Shown here: one piece after another, positions 9,235 to 19,829 of the stretch
Layout of the letters: every line of letters starts with the position of its first letter
Position numbering within the stretch: position 1 is the first letter of the stretch
From: Dissophora ornata
Lineage: Eukaryota > Mortierellomycota > Mortierellomycetes > Mortierellales > Mortierellaceae
Reading direction: 5' to 3'
DNA: 34,309 nt
Assembly: GCA_025201705.1 (NCBI GenBank)
Contig: MU616796.1
Span: 7,279-41,587 of the forward strand
Made by a program: the position numbers and the translations under genes
Notes under the pieces: model-generated
What the model was told of the DNA's origin: nothing
The model's database searches: none
What the model saw: the letters and a program-made list of their open reading frames with translations, nothing else

Positions 9235-10185
9235 TCACTGCTTGCTCTCTGCGATTTCCGCCACCTTGGCAAAGTACTCCCCAAGGAGATCTACGACTTC
9301 CAGTCCGGCTTTGAATTCCTCGGGATTCGACCAGTCGCCACGGCTGCCGCACCATCCGTGTGGAACATTGTCGAAACGCGCCTGGAACGACTCGACTGGG
9401 AAATTCTTGTGCTTTACCGACTCAATCACCGGAACCTAACACAAGTAATAGTCTATATGTCAATAATGAACACCCAAGAAATGTATCAAAGGTAATGAAC
9501 TACATCCGCCTTAGCCTATTATTTTTACCATATCAGCTTCATCCTTAGAAGCCAACAAGATTAATGGGCAACCGACATTCTTCACAGTCTCAACCGTTGT
9601 GGCCGAAGGGTGGGGACCTCCTGTGGCCAAGAATGGTTGTTCCGGCTCTGAGGCCGCTAGGACCGCAATGTAGGCTCCCATGCACTGCCCAAAGATCGAA
9701 AAAGTCGTGCAACCATCTGCGCGTAGGTCCTCGACTGCTGCCAGGATTAATTTGTCGATATGGTTCTTCTTAAAATCAGCGTTCTCCCCCACCCAGGCCA
9801 ACATGGCAGGGCGGCTGCCGAGTAGAGAGACGGGCAAGCCTCCATTCATGAACAAATGTGGTGCTGCGACTTGAAAGCCACCGTGGGATTGAGCCACGCG
9901 CTATTGTGGGCACAGTGTTTTAGAATGGATGAAAGATAATATGACACCAGTGGTGGCCAGCGAGCTAGAATGATGAAACTTTACATCATAAACTTGGATG
10001 GATGTAGGATGGAGACCTAAAGGATCATGGATGGCGACAATACCCCGCTTGGAATCCTTGGGTCCAGTCCTGTAGACCTTGCGTTCATGGCCATCGACTT
10101 TGGTGGCGAGGACTGTGTCAGTACCCTTGGGTTGCCATTCAGCACTTGTGGGTTGGTTGTTGCAGCACGCGTCGGTCAGAGTCAT
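9235..10185 (-). CDS. dienelactone hydrolase family protein (copy A)
   Basis: Exons 10185-9985, 9900-9529 and 9435-9235 give 257 residues. The family is alpha/beta-hydrolase esterases with a Cys-Asp-His triad, often cytosolic and acting on lactones or small esters. The nucleophile elbow GQCMG places Cys140, ASKDEAD supplies the Asp (187 or 190) and NVPHGW gives His217. The N-terminus (MTLTDACCNN, then GPKDSKRGIVAIHDPLGLHP) is typical. All introns are phase 0. Copy B lies 409 bp upstream on the same strand with identical intron positions and clear sequence identity, so this is a tandem duplicate. Compared with copy B it has a two-residue longer loop (FMNGGLPVSLLG). The true substrate is unknown. 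Confidence 0.92.
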
Positions 10186-10246
10186 AGTATGTTCGTGTGA
10201 TTTTTTGGGATGTGTGGATAAACAAGGACCGGGAGCAAAATGTCGT

Positions 10247-10257
10247 CCACTATTATA
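10247..10257 (-). promoter_or_regulatory. TATA-like box of dienelactone hydrolase copy A
   Basis: The minus strand reads CTCTATAATAG about 65 nt upstream of the ATG at 10185. Confidence 0.4.
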
Positions 10258-10594
10258 GAGCGGCGGTTAAACCTTTTACCGCGTGTAATGTTCCACAAAA
10301 CTGGAAATGGGAGAACCCCTGATTGTGCTGGGCGGTCACCATCAGTATCTCGCTGAATAAGCCGACGAGTATGCTGTTATTGCGAACATCTCTTTTCCTC
10401 ACGGAAAAACTGTTAACCCAAATGAGAATAAGCGTGGTCTAACAGCCCAGCGAAGGAAAATGCCATCGCTTGCATGGTGCATCAAAAACAGGTACGTATA
10501 TTTGGACAGAGAAAAAGCCCTCATGACCCGTCGCATCTAACTTATTTTATCCGGCGACGTACTCGTGCTGACCAATATCAACACATCTTATTTT

Positions 10595-11571
10595 CTATTT
10601 GCTGCTTTGCGCGACTTCGGAGACTTTGGCAAAGTATTGCGCCAGCAGTTCAATAGCCTCCACTCCAGCCTTGAGCTGCTCAGGATCCGACCAGTCGCCA
10701 CGACCGCCTGTCCAGCCATGACCCACGTTCTCGAAACGCTTCTGGAACGATTCCACCGGGAAGTTTTTGTGCTTAACGGACTCGATCACAGGGATCTAAA
10801 GGCAATACGCGAGATATATTGTTAATTCACGAATATCATTCGTCGAAATGCTTCATACACTATACTTGCGACAAAACGCCGTTTGTTATTACCATATCAG
10901 GTTCATCTTTGGATGGCAGAAGGATCAAGGGGCACTTGACATCCTTGACTGTCTCAATGTTGGTGACAGATGGGTGAGGACCACCCGTTGCCAAGAATGG
11001 TTGTCCCTCTTCAGAGGCAGCCTGATTCGCCAGATAGGCGCCCCAGCACTGTCCAACAATCGAAAAAGTGGTGCACCCATCTGCGCGCAGATCCTCAACG
11101 GCCACACGGATTATTTCGTAGATATGATTCTTCTTGTAGTCAGCATTCTGGTCCAACCAAGCCATCATTGCAGGACGGTCCGCGAGCAGAGAACGAGGCA
11201 TGGGGTCGAAAATATGAGGAGCCGAGAGCTGGAATCCACCGTTGGCCACTGCCAACAGCTATTTTGCATTTGTGAGATCAACGGACATTAGAGATGGCCT
11301 GTGACGATGCGATTTCAAAAGTAACGCAGCTGCGTGTCTTTGATATGCTCTCCTTTCTTCGCCCACTTACATCAAGGAACTGACAAGTCGTGGGATGGAA
11401 ACCGAAAATATCCGTGAGAGCAATGAGACCGCGCTTAGAATCCTTCGGCCCATTCCTGTAGACTTTGCACTCTTGTTCGTTGACTCGGTTGGCCAAGATT
11501 TTGTCATACCCCGTAGGTTGCCACTGGGCGTTCGTGGGAGGGGTGTTGCAGCAGGCGTCGACCAGAGTCAT
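10595..11571 (-). CDS. dienelactone hydrolase family protein (copy B)
   Basis: Exons 11571-11371, 11258-10893 and 10795-10595 give 255 residues. The triad is visible: GQCWG with nucleophile Cys138, PSKDEPD with Asp185 (or 188), and NVGHGW with His215. First and third exons are exactly as long as in copy A (201 nt each) and only the middle exon is 6 nt shorter. Both copies end in similar helices (LLAQYFAKVSEVAQS here, LLGEYFAKVAEIAES in A). The two genes therefore arose by tandem duplication with introns in place. A cytosolic alpha/beta-hydrolase is expected. The substrate cannot be read from sequence. Confidence 0.92.
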
Positions 11572-11681
11572 TTTCTTGTCTTTTCTTCTTATTGTTATTA
11601 TTTGGGAGTCGAAATGTGTTTCTTGCTGGAATCTCCTAAGGGATAGCGATATTTATGTTGAGGGACCAAGAAAAGACAGGT

Positions 11682-11697
11682 GCTTATATTTATATCT
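11682..11697 (-). promoter_or_regulatory. TATA box of dienelactone hydrolase copy B
   Basis: The minus strand reads GATATAAATATAAGC about 115 nt upstream of the ATG at 11571. Confidence 0.45.
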
Positions 11698-11699
11698 TT

Positions 11700-12663
11700 T
11701 CATGTAAGGCGATCTAAATATCGCCCAATGCGCCTATCCCTACGGCATTGGCCTAGGACTCTACGATTTAACCGTTATCTGGTATAAACCCATCCGTCTT
11801 GGCGTGGACTTTGGACGCAAGTGCTTGAGAGGATCACCAGACTGCGCAGCAGCTCGAGGCAGAGGCAGATCATTACTTTGAATTGCCTTTCGGAAGTTTG
11901 TGTCCACTTGATTGTCAATTGGGCAGCGATTACTGCGCTAAGTCATAGGTGTGCGAAAGACTGCGGAACGCCGAATGGTCGAGCAATCTGATGTCGTTGG
12001 ACGCCGGGAAGCACTTCCACCGTCTTTTTATTTTTCTGCGTAGAGGAAGTATCTAGGGAAAAGAGGCCATAAGATAACGCAGCGCGACTTTTTAACCCCG
12101 TGCTTGCGCTCAACTTCTTTAGAAAGATAACAGCGGGGTGCAGCTCGTTGATCGTGCACTGTTGCTACCCATCGAGTGTACGCCTGTTTGGCCTTCCGCG
12201 GGTGCCACCTTCTCACTCGCTCTCTATACCTCTATCCAGCCACTTGTCTGTTTGCAGAAAGTCAGTTGTCTCTGACTATTGCGACGCATCGAAGTTATAC
12301 ACTGGTAGTTATTACTAGAGATGTTCTGCAGTAAAATCTTGCGGTAAGCGGCGGTATAGAAAAAGAAGGAGCTTGAGGGCGTCCTCGAAATGTAAACCTT
12401 ATTCTCTGACCCTGTGAGTAGCAACATGGACAGTGGTAGTCTAGCATGTCAAACATTGCAAAGAATGCCGAGGTGTGAACATTGAACGTAAGGAATAGAG
12501 TATCATCTAAGGTTTGGCGTGCACACTGATTTCAACGCGTAGCCGATTCCCAGAAGCAGTCACCCTTCCTAGACTTGGGGCATGGCGCCAAGGTCTGTCG
12601 TTCTGTCATGGGCAAAGTTTTCCATTCAACTGTCAATCAACAAAACACCAGCACAACATCACG
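11700..12663. other. intergenic region between divergent genes
   Basis: The stretch separates the minus-strand dienelactone hydrolase from the plus-strand PITH gene and so should hold both promoters. No domain-bearing frame was found. Frames 12028-12216 (-), 12100-12318 (+) and 12224-12427 (-) overlap and look random. Confidence 0.5.
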
Positions 12664-13846
12664 ATGAGCCACTGCCACAATGAAGCACACGCACATGCAC
12701 ACGGACATAGTCATGGACACGGACACGATGACCACGACCACGACCACGATGAGGCACCTGATTCGGGTTTGGTGCACGAATCCCTGTACCAGAGAATTGA
12801 TCACGACAACGTTACTTGCCTAAATGAGGCTGAGCCCGACTCTGGAAGGAGCGTGTTGAAGCCATGGCATGAAAAGATGGATGACACAAAGGTATTGTGG
12901 AGCAAGTATCCTTGAGTTCGCTGCTTTAGAAACGAAAGATCAGGCAGGACTTGTTTGTTTCAGACAGCTGCTTAATACATTGCACGAACCTTTCTCGGGA
13001 TACATCGGGGATAGATTGTTGAAAGTGACGCCGACGAACAACTCATATTCAGGATCCCGTATGTAGCAGCCGCCCAGGCATGCAGATAACTGTTCTTGAA
13101 GTGGCTGCGAAGATCATCTCTAATCTTACGTCATTTCTCTTATAGATTCACAGGATTGGTCAAACTGAAGTCCATCTCGCTCAGGACTGATGCAGGAGAG
13201 TCGGCTCCTCGGAAGATGAAGGCGTAAGCGAACACCCGGAATAACCTAAATACCCACTCATGTACTCTCATGATGAGTGCGCATAAAGCTGATCATCCAA
13301 GATATTTTAGATTTATCAACAAGGACGATTTGGATTTCGATAATGCCGAGTCAACAGTACCAACTCAGGAATGGGACCTCGTCGAGGACCCGCACGGTCA
13401 GATCGCGGAATACTCAACTAGGTAATGCCGGGGTTCTCAGGGACGAAATAAGCAGGGACGATATCAACGTCGAGTAAACGTGAGGATCAGTATTAATCAA
13501 AGGGACATCTGAATCTCTTGGTCCCTCTCCCCCTAGAGTGGCCAAGTTCTCGAGCATTCGCAGTTTGTCTCTATTCTTCAGCGAAAACTTTGGAGGGGAT
13601 ACTACAAAGATCACTTTCATTGGACTCAAGGGCGAGTTCTCAGAGGTATAACTGCTGACATGAGTATGTTCAGCAACTGGAAGTTAACGTGGAACAACAC
13701 GCTCTTAATGATTCGATCTGGCATTATGATACTATGATACCTAGCTCAAGCGAGATCCTATTATCACTGTCTACGAGCTGCAAGCCAATCCTGCCGATCA
13801 TAAGATCCCTGGGATCAATGACATCCTCGGCCATGAAGTCGATTAA
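12664..13846 (+). CDS. PITH domain-containing protein
   Basis: Exons 12664-12891, 13015-13058, 13146-13223, 13311-13421, 13537-13645 and 13745-13846 give 223 residues. The N-terminus is a His/Asp-rich stretch (MSHCHNEAHAHAHGHSHGHG and HDDHDHDHDEAPD), then the PITH fold: YQRIDHDNVTCLNEAEPDSG, FKPW-like LKPWHEKMDD, IVESDADEQLIFRIPFTG, LKSISLRTD, FFSENFGGDTTKITFIGLKG and DPIITVYELQANPADHKIPG. PITH (DUF1000) is the proteasome-interacting domain of thioredoxin-like TXNL1; stand-alone versions correspond to human PITHD1. This one has no thioredoxin domain. The start at 12664 is chosen because the upstream in-frame ATG at 12514 adds unrelated sequence. For exon 6 an alternative acceptor at 13750 would drop two residues (Leu-Lys). 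Confidence 0.92.
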
Positions 13847-14052
13847 GCGCAGCATAACGGCGTTGGTACACCTTCAGAGTTATGATCGCAACCATACCAG
13901 AGTAAAATGAACTGCATGCATACATTTGCCGAAGAGAACCGCAATTTGAATACAGGATCACTGTATGCATGAAAATGATGATTTGAAATGTTTATGTGGA
14001 AGATGAATATGTACTTTTTAGCTCTATGGGATCGGATCATTAAATGGCATGT

Positions 14053-15714
14053 TTACTTGGCGGCAGCAGTCAGCTTGAAGGTATCAGAGTTGCTATCCAA
14101 CCAGCTAGAGACACGCTCATAAACTGCAAAGGTGACAGCCTGACCGGGAGCAACACGGAGGACACGAGGGGTGACACCCTTGTAGAAAGCCTTCCAGCCC
14201 TCGTTTTTCAGAATCTGTCCATTAACGTCCTTGAAGCGAGCCCAGCCGCTGAGACCCTCGGGGTTGGGAGTCTTTTGGATACGGGTCTTGACAATATCAA
14301 TAGGGTTGTTGACAAGGGGACCCATAGCACCAGAGATAAGACCGATGGACGCAGACTGATAGCCGGGCAACTCCTTAAGATCCTGGACACGCTGGAGGTA
14401 GCCCTTCAAGAAATGGTATGTGGGGAAGTTAGCAGCCTGGTTACTGGCCTGGCGCAGGGAGGTGAGGCCGACACCACGGTAGAGGGCACCGAAACCTTCC
14501 TCGCGAACGACGGTGTAGGCGCAGTGGGCAGCGTTGCGGTACTTGGGGATGTCGAGGGGATCAGCCATGGAGTGACGCTGGGCCTGAAGACGAATCTTGA
14601 CGACATCCATGGGGGTGACGACCAAGACGGCCTCGGTGACACCAGCGAGCAGACCAGCTAGAGGATGACGGGGTTGAAAAAGAGTGAAAGGTGTAAGTAT
14701 GGATGTGAGCAAACAATTATTTATGTGCAGTCTCGTCAAGCGTGGGAAAGTAAGGGCCAATAAAAATAGGAAGGCCGCTCGGCTCTTGTGGGATTGGCGT
14801 GTCAAAGTATCCCACAAAGATGTGCCGCGTTTCTGATTATCAAGATCAAAAAGAGAGCTTACCCCACAAATTGTTGAGCTTCCAGGGAGTGCCGTCCTTG
14901 TCGACCATCAAGTCCTTGTAGAACTGGAAGGTTGTGAATCGGATAGCCATCTTGGGAACAATGCCTGCTGTCACGGCTCCGAGACCCTTGTACAGCGCCA
15001 TGGGCGATTCCTTCTGGACAATCCTCATTCCGACGCCCAAGAACGTAAGATTACCGCCCTACATATCGTCGCATTAACAATCAAGAAACGATTAGTTTAC
15101 GCTTTAGGGAGCACATACACAAATGATTCGTAGACAGTTGTCCCCCCTCCCTCCCTCTGGACCATGCGCGAACGATTCAGCCCTGCAATAAACAACCATT
15201 GTTGCCCAATCATTAAACCCCATTCTCGCCTCCATTTGCATCCAACGTATCACATCACTCGATATCGCGGTCCATCTCCATCGTTTCTGCCGATTCTGAT
15301 GTTCTGATGCTTGCGCCATGAATTATTTATGCCATCATTGACCACTAACAAATTCGTGTCAAGAATAGGGTTTCTTCCACAGGCCGAGTCTTTTTCTCCC
15401 CCTCGTGCTCATTTTTCTTTTTCAAGCAACACTGCCATCAGTCTGCTTCTGTGCATTCGTTGTCCCATTGTCAATCCCTCATCTTGCATCCCATCCTAAT
15501 ACCATCCACGTGCCCACTTATTTTTCTACCAAGTAGTTAATATTCCATGTGCAAGAAGCGTAACACTTACAGCGGCGTTCCTGGGAACGTTCTTGGCGAG
15601 CTGCATGCGGACCTTGATCGTGTCAAGGGGATGGCAGATCAAGGCCTCCATGAAACCAGCCGAACCACCGGCGATCAAGTTGGTGAGGGGCGACTTCTTC
15701 TCTCTGGATGCCAT
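14053..15714 (-). CDS. SFC1: mitochondrial succinate/fumarate carrier
   Basis: Exons 15714-15571, 15058-14863 and 14657-14053 give 314 residues, the usual size for a mitochondrial carrier. Three repeats carry the signature Px[DE]xx[KR]: CHPLDTIKVRMQ, TPMDVVKIRLQAQ and NPIDIVKTRIQK. The closest sequence I recall is yeast Sfc1/Acr1: shared blocks include ALYKGLGAV, GIVPKMAIRF, VTEAVLVV, GLISGAMGP, YKGVTPRVLRVAPGQAVTF. That protein exchanges cytosolic succinate for matrix fumarate across the inner membrane, linking the glyoxylate cycle to gluconeogenesis on C2 carbon or fatty acids. A large first intron (512 nt) separates exon 1. A TATA element (GTATAAATATA, minus strand, about 15943-15953) lies about 230 nt upstream, preceded by pyrimidine-rich DNA. 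Confidence 0.93.
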
Positions 15715-15942
15715 TGCTGTTTATATATGTTCCTGTGAGTGCTGAAGGAGATGGAGAGGGTTTAATTTGAACTGCTTCCGAGATATCCTGATCGACGAAA
15801 GATGTTGCTGAAAATGTGCCTTAAAAGATCGGGTAGAGTGGGGAGTGGGCGGAACAGGTTGCGGAAGCAGAAGGGCGAAAAGGATAAAAAGAGAAGGTAG
15901 AAGGATGGAAGAAGAACAAAAAAAAAGAGGGAAGGGAGCACG

Positions 15943-15953
15943 TTATATTTATA
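15943..15953 (-). promoter_or_regulatory. TATA box of the SFC1-type carrier gene
   Basis: The minus strand reads GTATAAATATA, followed by a purine/pyrimidine-biased leader to the ATG at 15714. Confidence 0.5.
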
Positions 15954-17622
15954 CGGCGAGGAAGGACGAGTGAGAGCCGAGAACGGGAAAAGTACGAGGC
16001 ACAACAATAAAAAGATCTAATAGAAGTTGACCTTTTCTCTTTGCCATGACAAATAACCTTGCTCTTCTCCCGGCACATGTGCGCAAAGCAACGAGTGATC
16101 ACAAAAGATCCACAAATATGCTTTGATGTTCCCTAGACCTCCCTCGTGAGTTCATATCATCGTCATGTCTGCTCCCATCATCTTCGCTTCGCATTGCCCT
16201 CCTACCTGTCTGTGATCAATTGAAATACAATAGGGACACTTTGTGTCCGTGGGCAGGGTTTAATCTTTTTTAGCACTCTTTGGAAATGAGGTCCGCCATC
16301 TCTCGTCTGGCAACATTTGCTCGACCGGGTCCGCCATTGCCACAGGACTGGACAGGACTGACTAGCTTGATGATCGGCGCTTTTTTCTCTCTTTTTTCCT
16401 CCTGCTCTTGTTACCCCCCACCGTATTAAAGTGAAGAGTGCGCTGAATAATGTAGCACACATGCAACAAGGTTTGGCAAGGACAGTCCCGGGTGTCAGGG
16501 ACGGGATCGATCTCGTCTTTGGTTGCGATGTAGAAAGCTATTGGCTGGATCTCACCCTGCTCCTCCCATTCGCGACGGACTAACACTTTCTTATTCATTT
16601 TATTCATTCCTACGCAACAGATGCGTAGCTCTACATACCCTTCTTCGATCCGTAACCCCATTCCCCCCTAACTATTCCCCACACACACATTCCTCTCCGT
16701 CCCTCTCTCGGTTTTCCCTCTCCCGGTTTTCCCTCTCCCCTCTCCCTGTCCCTGCTTTCCGTCGATCGAGCGCCCAAAAATACCCTGTTGTTTCCGTTTG
16801 CTTCTGTGCGATGTGTCATTGGGCCGGGGTGTTTATGTTTTACCTTTCATCCGTGCCACTTGCCGAATTTAGACCTTGCCCCGGACTCCTTAAGAGCGTG
16901 TGGTGTGCATGCAACGGACGCGAGATTTAAATTGGTCTGCGTGGCATGCGAGTGCCACAATTGGGCGAAGAGGGTTTTACCTCGTCACGCCTTTGTGCGT
17001 GCAAGAGAGATTTTCACATGTTGCTCACCGCCCTCCCTTTATTTAAACTGTGCATCCCACAAACCACACGTGCTCTTCACTCCCGGACCAGTGACAACAC
17101 ACCATTGTCCTAGACACCGTACTCGGTACTCGGAGTCCACTCCAATCGACGTACTTATATAGAACGAAGCTTTCAGCTTGAGTTTCCCAACTGAAGGTTA
17201 GCGCGAACGTTCCCGCATCTACCCAGGGATGGTATGCCATGCAACAAAAAAAAAAAAGATAAAAATAGAGAGTGAGCGGAGTGTCCATCTTTCGACGCGT
17301 GTCTAGTAGGAAACACACTGGAATGGTCATGCAGACACTTACTACCCAGTCAATTGTCCAACCAACTGGCACTAGGGCCTTCATGGACGTTGCGAGCCTA
17401 CAAATACCGCCATTCAATTATGATATTAGAAAAATGAGATACCGATGATCTTGAGGTTGATCGCCGAAATATATGGCATGATTGATGCAATATTTGGACA
17501 CGTATCGCCAGACAAGGTTGGTTTGATCGAGTTCCTTTTCACAAGGGATGCGTTAGCCGAGGAACATGGTTCACTGTCACCAGGGTGCCCCTACAAGTCA
17601 AACCAAGTGACGCCCAAAACCG
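15954..17622. other. 1.7-kb region, mostly non-coding
   Basis: The segment 16020-17440 is rich in C/T or A/G runs and has several overlapping frames without domains (for example 16523-16930 and 16788-17162 plus; 17043-17417 minus). One minus-strand stretch, 17590-17443, is open for 49 codons, sits between a TTGTAG acceptor-like and a G|GTATCT donor-like site, and could be an exon of the relic gene farther up. No family was recognised, so it is not called as a gene. Confidence 0.4.
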
Positions 17623-18676
17623 CTAATTGGCTAAAAGGCAATTTAAGATATCTTGCGCAAAGAATTCAGTGAGATCTGAGCTGTGTAGTTTCGGGTTCAA
17701 GGTCGAGGGGTCCCTGCTGTCGGTCTTGGCAGGTTCAGCAGGCGCTTCCTAGAACGGTGATGACAGGAAAGAAAACAGCAACAAACACGTCGCCAATCGT
17801 CACTTGACGTACCAAGCCCGACCCTTCCTCGTCCAATAAATCTTCTGTGCTCATTGGCATAGGTTCATGTTCAGGGCTGTTGGAATCATCTACAACATCT
17901 ACATGAAATTTAGTTGATGAGATTGGAACCGAGGTGCTGATGAGGTGGGAGTTGGAGTTGAGGAGAGGAAAGTTAGGTTAGGTTAATGACTTGACATCGT
18001 CCACGAGCCCGTACGTTTACCAATGCTCATTGCCGATCTGTGAGATCATGAACCAATTTTATGTCGACGCCTCGAAGGTCGAGCGTTGGTCTATATGCCA
18101 GTGACTTGCGTTTTCGTGGCTGTTTCACTGAGTCAGTCGCATGCGGTTCAGGCATTGGTGCTTCAGCGACAGCCGTTGAGTCTGCTGGTGATGCTTTCCG
18201 TGGAAGTTTAGACGTCGTTTAAGTCAAGTTGCTACGAGTGCTCAAAATATACAGTGGACCATCGCGCTTCAGTCATAGACATGGTCGACGAACACTATAC
18301 TATGCCGAGTATAGAGATCACTCAGGTCACAGAACACAGTCAGAGTCCAAAGGCGAGTTGTATTCTCTTCCTCGGTGGTACATTTATTTCTGACAAGGGG
18401 CTTGATGGAGCTGTGCCTTAATTCGTTGTCACAAACTGCAAGATCTGCATATCTTGCTCGCCTCCCTTGACTCCAGTTGATTAGGAAAGAACTACACGAA
18501 ATACAATAGTAATTATGGACTGCGGCGCCATGTCTTGGCGCTTACCAATCGTACTGCGGCACCAAGTTTAGGTCATGGTACGCGACAGATGGATGTGAAT
18601 TACTGAGAAGAGCATAGTAAAAGGAATCGCGATGATGGATGTTCCTCTGTTTTCTTAGAGTCGCTATCGCCGACAT
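17623..18676 (-). pseudogene. multi-exon unrecognised gene or gene relic
   Basis: Short exons missed by long-ORF searches can be read. Exons 18676-18546 and 18491-18269 join across a 54-nt GT-AG intron to give 117 residues (MSAIATLRKQRNIHHRDSFY ... CSFLINWSQGRRARYADLAV ... SIVFVDHVYD) ending in TGA. Farther down, 18218-18027 is open (TTSKLPRKASPADS ... LDLRGVDIKLVHDLTDRQ), 17898-17813 is open (VVDDSNSPEHEPMPMSTEDL) and joins in phase across a 64-nt intron to 17748-17623 (EAPAEPAKTDSRDP ... SSDLTEFFAQDILNCLLAN, TAG). The last two exons are well supported. The middle pieces do not join without stops, so the locus is probably a decayed gene, or two. HHRD followed about 28 residues later by FLINWS faintly recalls a kinase catalytic loop and DFG region, but this is weak. 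Confidence 0.4.
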
Positions 18677-18877
18677 AGTTCGCCTATATAATTTACGTGC
18701 CTAAATAATATCCCCAGTTGATTCAATGTTCTGAAAAGCAAGTTCGACATCTTTGAAGCGCAATCCAAGGCGCGCAGAAGCAACGAGATTTTTAACCGCT
18801 TCGCGTCACGGCAGAACGTTAGACCACTAATATGAAGCATAAAGCTGAGTCATGCCGGCTTACTGGTCGCAATATCA

Positions 18878-19424
18878 CTAGCCTAGCGGATTCAAGGACA
18901 ATAGAAGCAAGCCGCTGTTCACTGTGGCACAGAAGCCCTTGAGCAGCGAATTTGGACCAGCGCGAAACTGCTCCCATGGTCTAGGGTCAATGGGATCTAG
19001 AAACTCGTTGCTGGAAGCGTCATACTCGTTCGTTAAAAGATAGATCTAAGCAAGGCTCCAATTGTCAGCGATTACAAGATCATCAAAAACTATTGGCGGA
19101 AAACTTGGCCCCCAAGCACTTACTCCTTTGGCGCCGTGAAGTGGATCATCCGCATCCGTCACGTTCTTGAGTATCTTCCATATTAGATTCACACAATCTC
19201 ATAGACTTGCGACAGGATCACTCGAGGAAATATTATCCCGGATCAGTTGATTGTCAGTTTCCTGTTTGAGATATGGTGCATACGTCCAATAGAATTTTTC
19301 GATGACACTGTCAATCGTACTGTGAAGGTTATCCTCGGCTCGGGGGAGCGGTTGACTGCAGAAAAATCGGATTTCAGAACCAAATGCTGGCAAGTTTTGA
19401 CATTTCCGCGGTTCACATCTCCGT
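18878..19424 (-). pseudogene. relic resembling fungal crinkler-type P-loop protein, in-frame stop
   Basis: The minus strand encodes NLPAFGSEIRFFCSQPLPRA, TIDSVIEKFYWTYAPYLKQE and SSSDPVASL, then TGA at 19201-19199. The same frame continues DCVNLIWKILKNVTDADDPL and HGAKG to a GTAAGT donor at 19123. After a 78-nt intron (acceptor CTTAG) exon 19045-18878 reads IYLLTNEYDASSNEFLDPID, PRPWEQFRAG, NSLLKGFCATVNSG and SLNPLG, then TAG. The order AKGxYLLTxEY, DPRPWxxFR, LLKGFCA, NPLG is, from memory, that found just before the SGxGKS P-loop in crinkler-like ATPase proteins of Mortierella and Glomeromycotina. No P-loop follows here. The internal stop and missing ATPase core indicate a pseudogene. Confidence 0.45.
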
Positions 19425-19460
19425 CGACATCAAGACTCTGCAGTCTTCGGCCATGACATT

Positions 19461-19829
19461 TGGCTGTGGAACTGGTAGAAAACAGGAGAGTGCTGGATCA
19501 TAGAGGAGAGAGCGAGGATAGTGATATATTGGTCGTAATGCGCAGAAAGAAGTAGTGGCATTGGAGGCACTTAGGCTTCTGCGTCAACCGAGTTCTTATT
19601 CAGAGTCGACTATTGGATGGTGGCGACTGTCGAGGGCTCGACTGTTGTCATTTGGAGGCGATCAAGGGCGTTGGTGTATGTGCAGCTCATTGCACGTTGA
19701 AGTATTAAATTAAATCAGCGCGACACAGTACAACAACGTTTGGTTTGTTTCTTGTTTTTGCATCTAGTAGTAATTACATAGCCCATTCGCTCTAAAACTC
19801 CAGTGCATGCTGTTTGTCCGCTATATATA
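19461..19829. other. intergenic between relic gene and twinfilin
   Basis: No domain-bearing frame was found. A short minus-strand stretch near 19615-19660 (ATG then TTVEPSTVATIQ, stop) could be a lost 5' exon of the relic gene, but nothing links it. The part next to 19830 should hold the twinfilin 3' untranslated region. Confidence 0.4.

Noticed and set aside
14044..14661. 205-codon plus-strand ORF
   Set aside because: It is the complement of the third exon of the mitochondrial carrier, which has all three carrier signatures.
17676..17712. tRNA T-arm-like GGTTCAAGGTC
   Set aside because: No matching D-arm, anticodon stem or acceptor stem could be found around it, and it lies inside a candidate exon.
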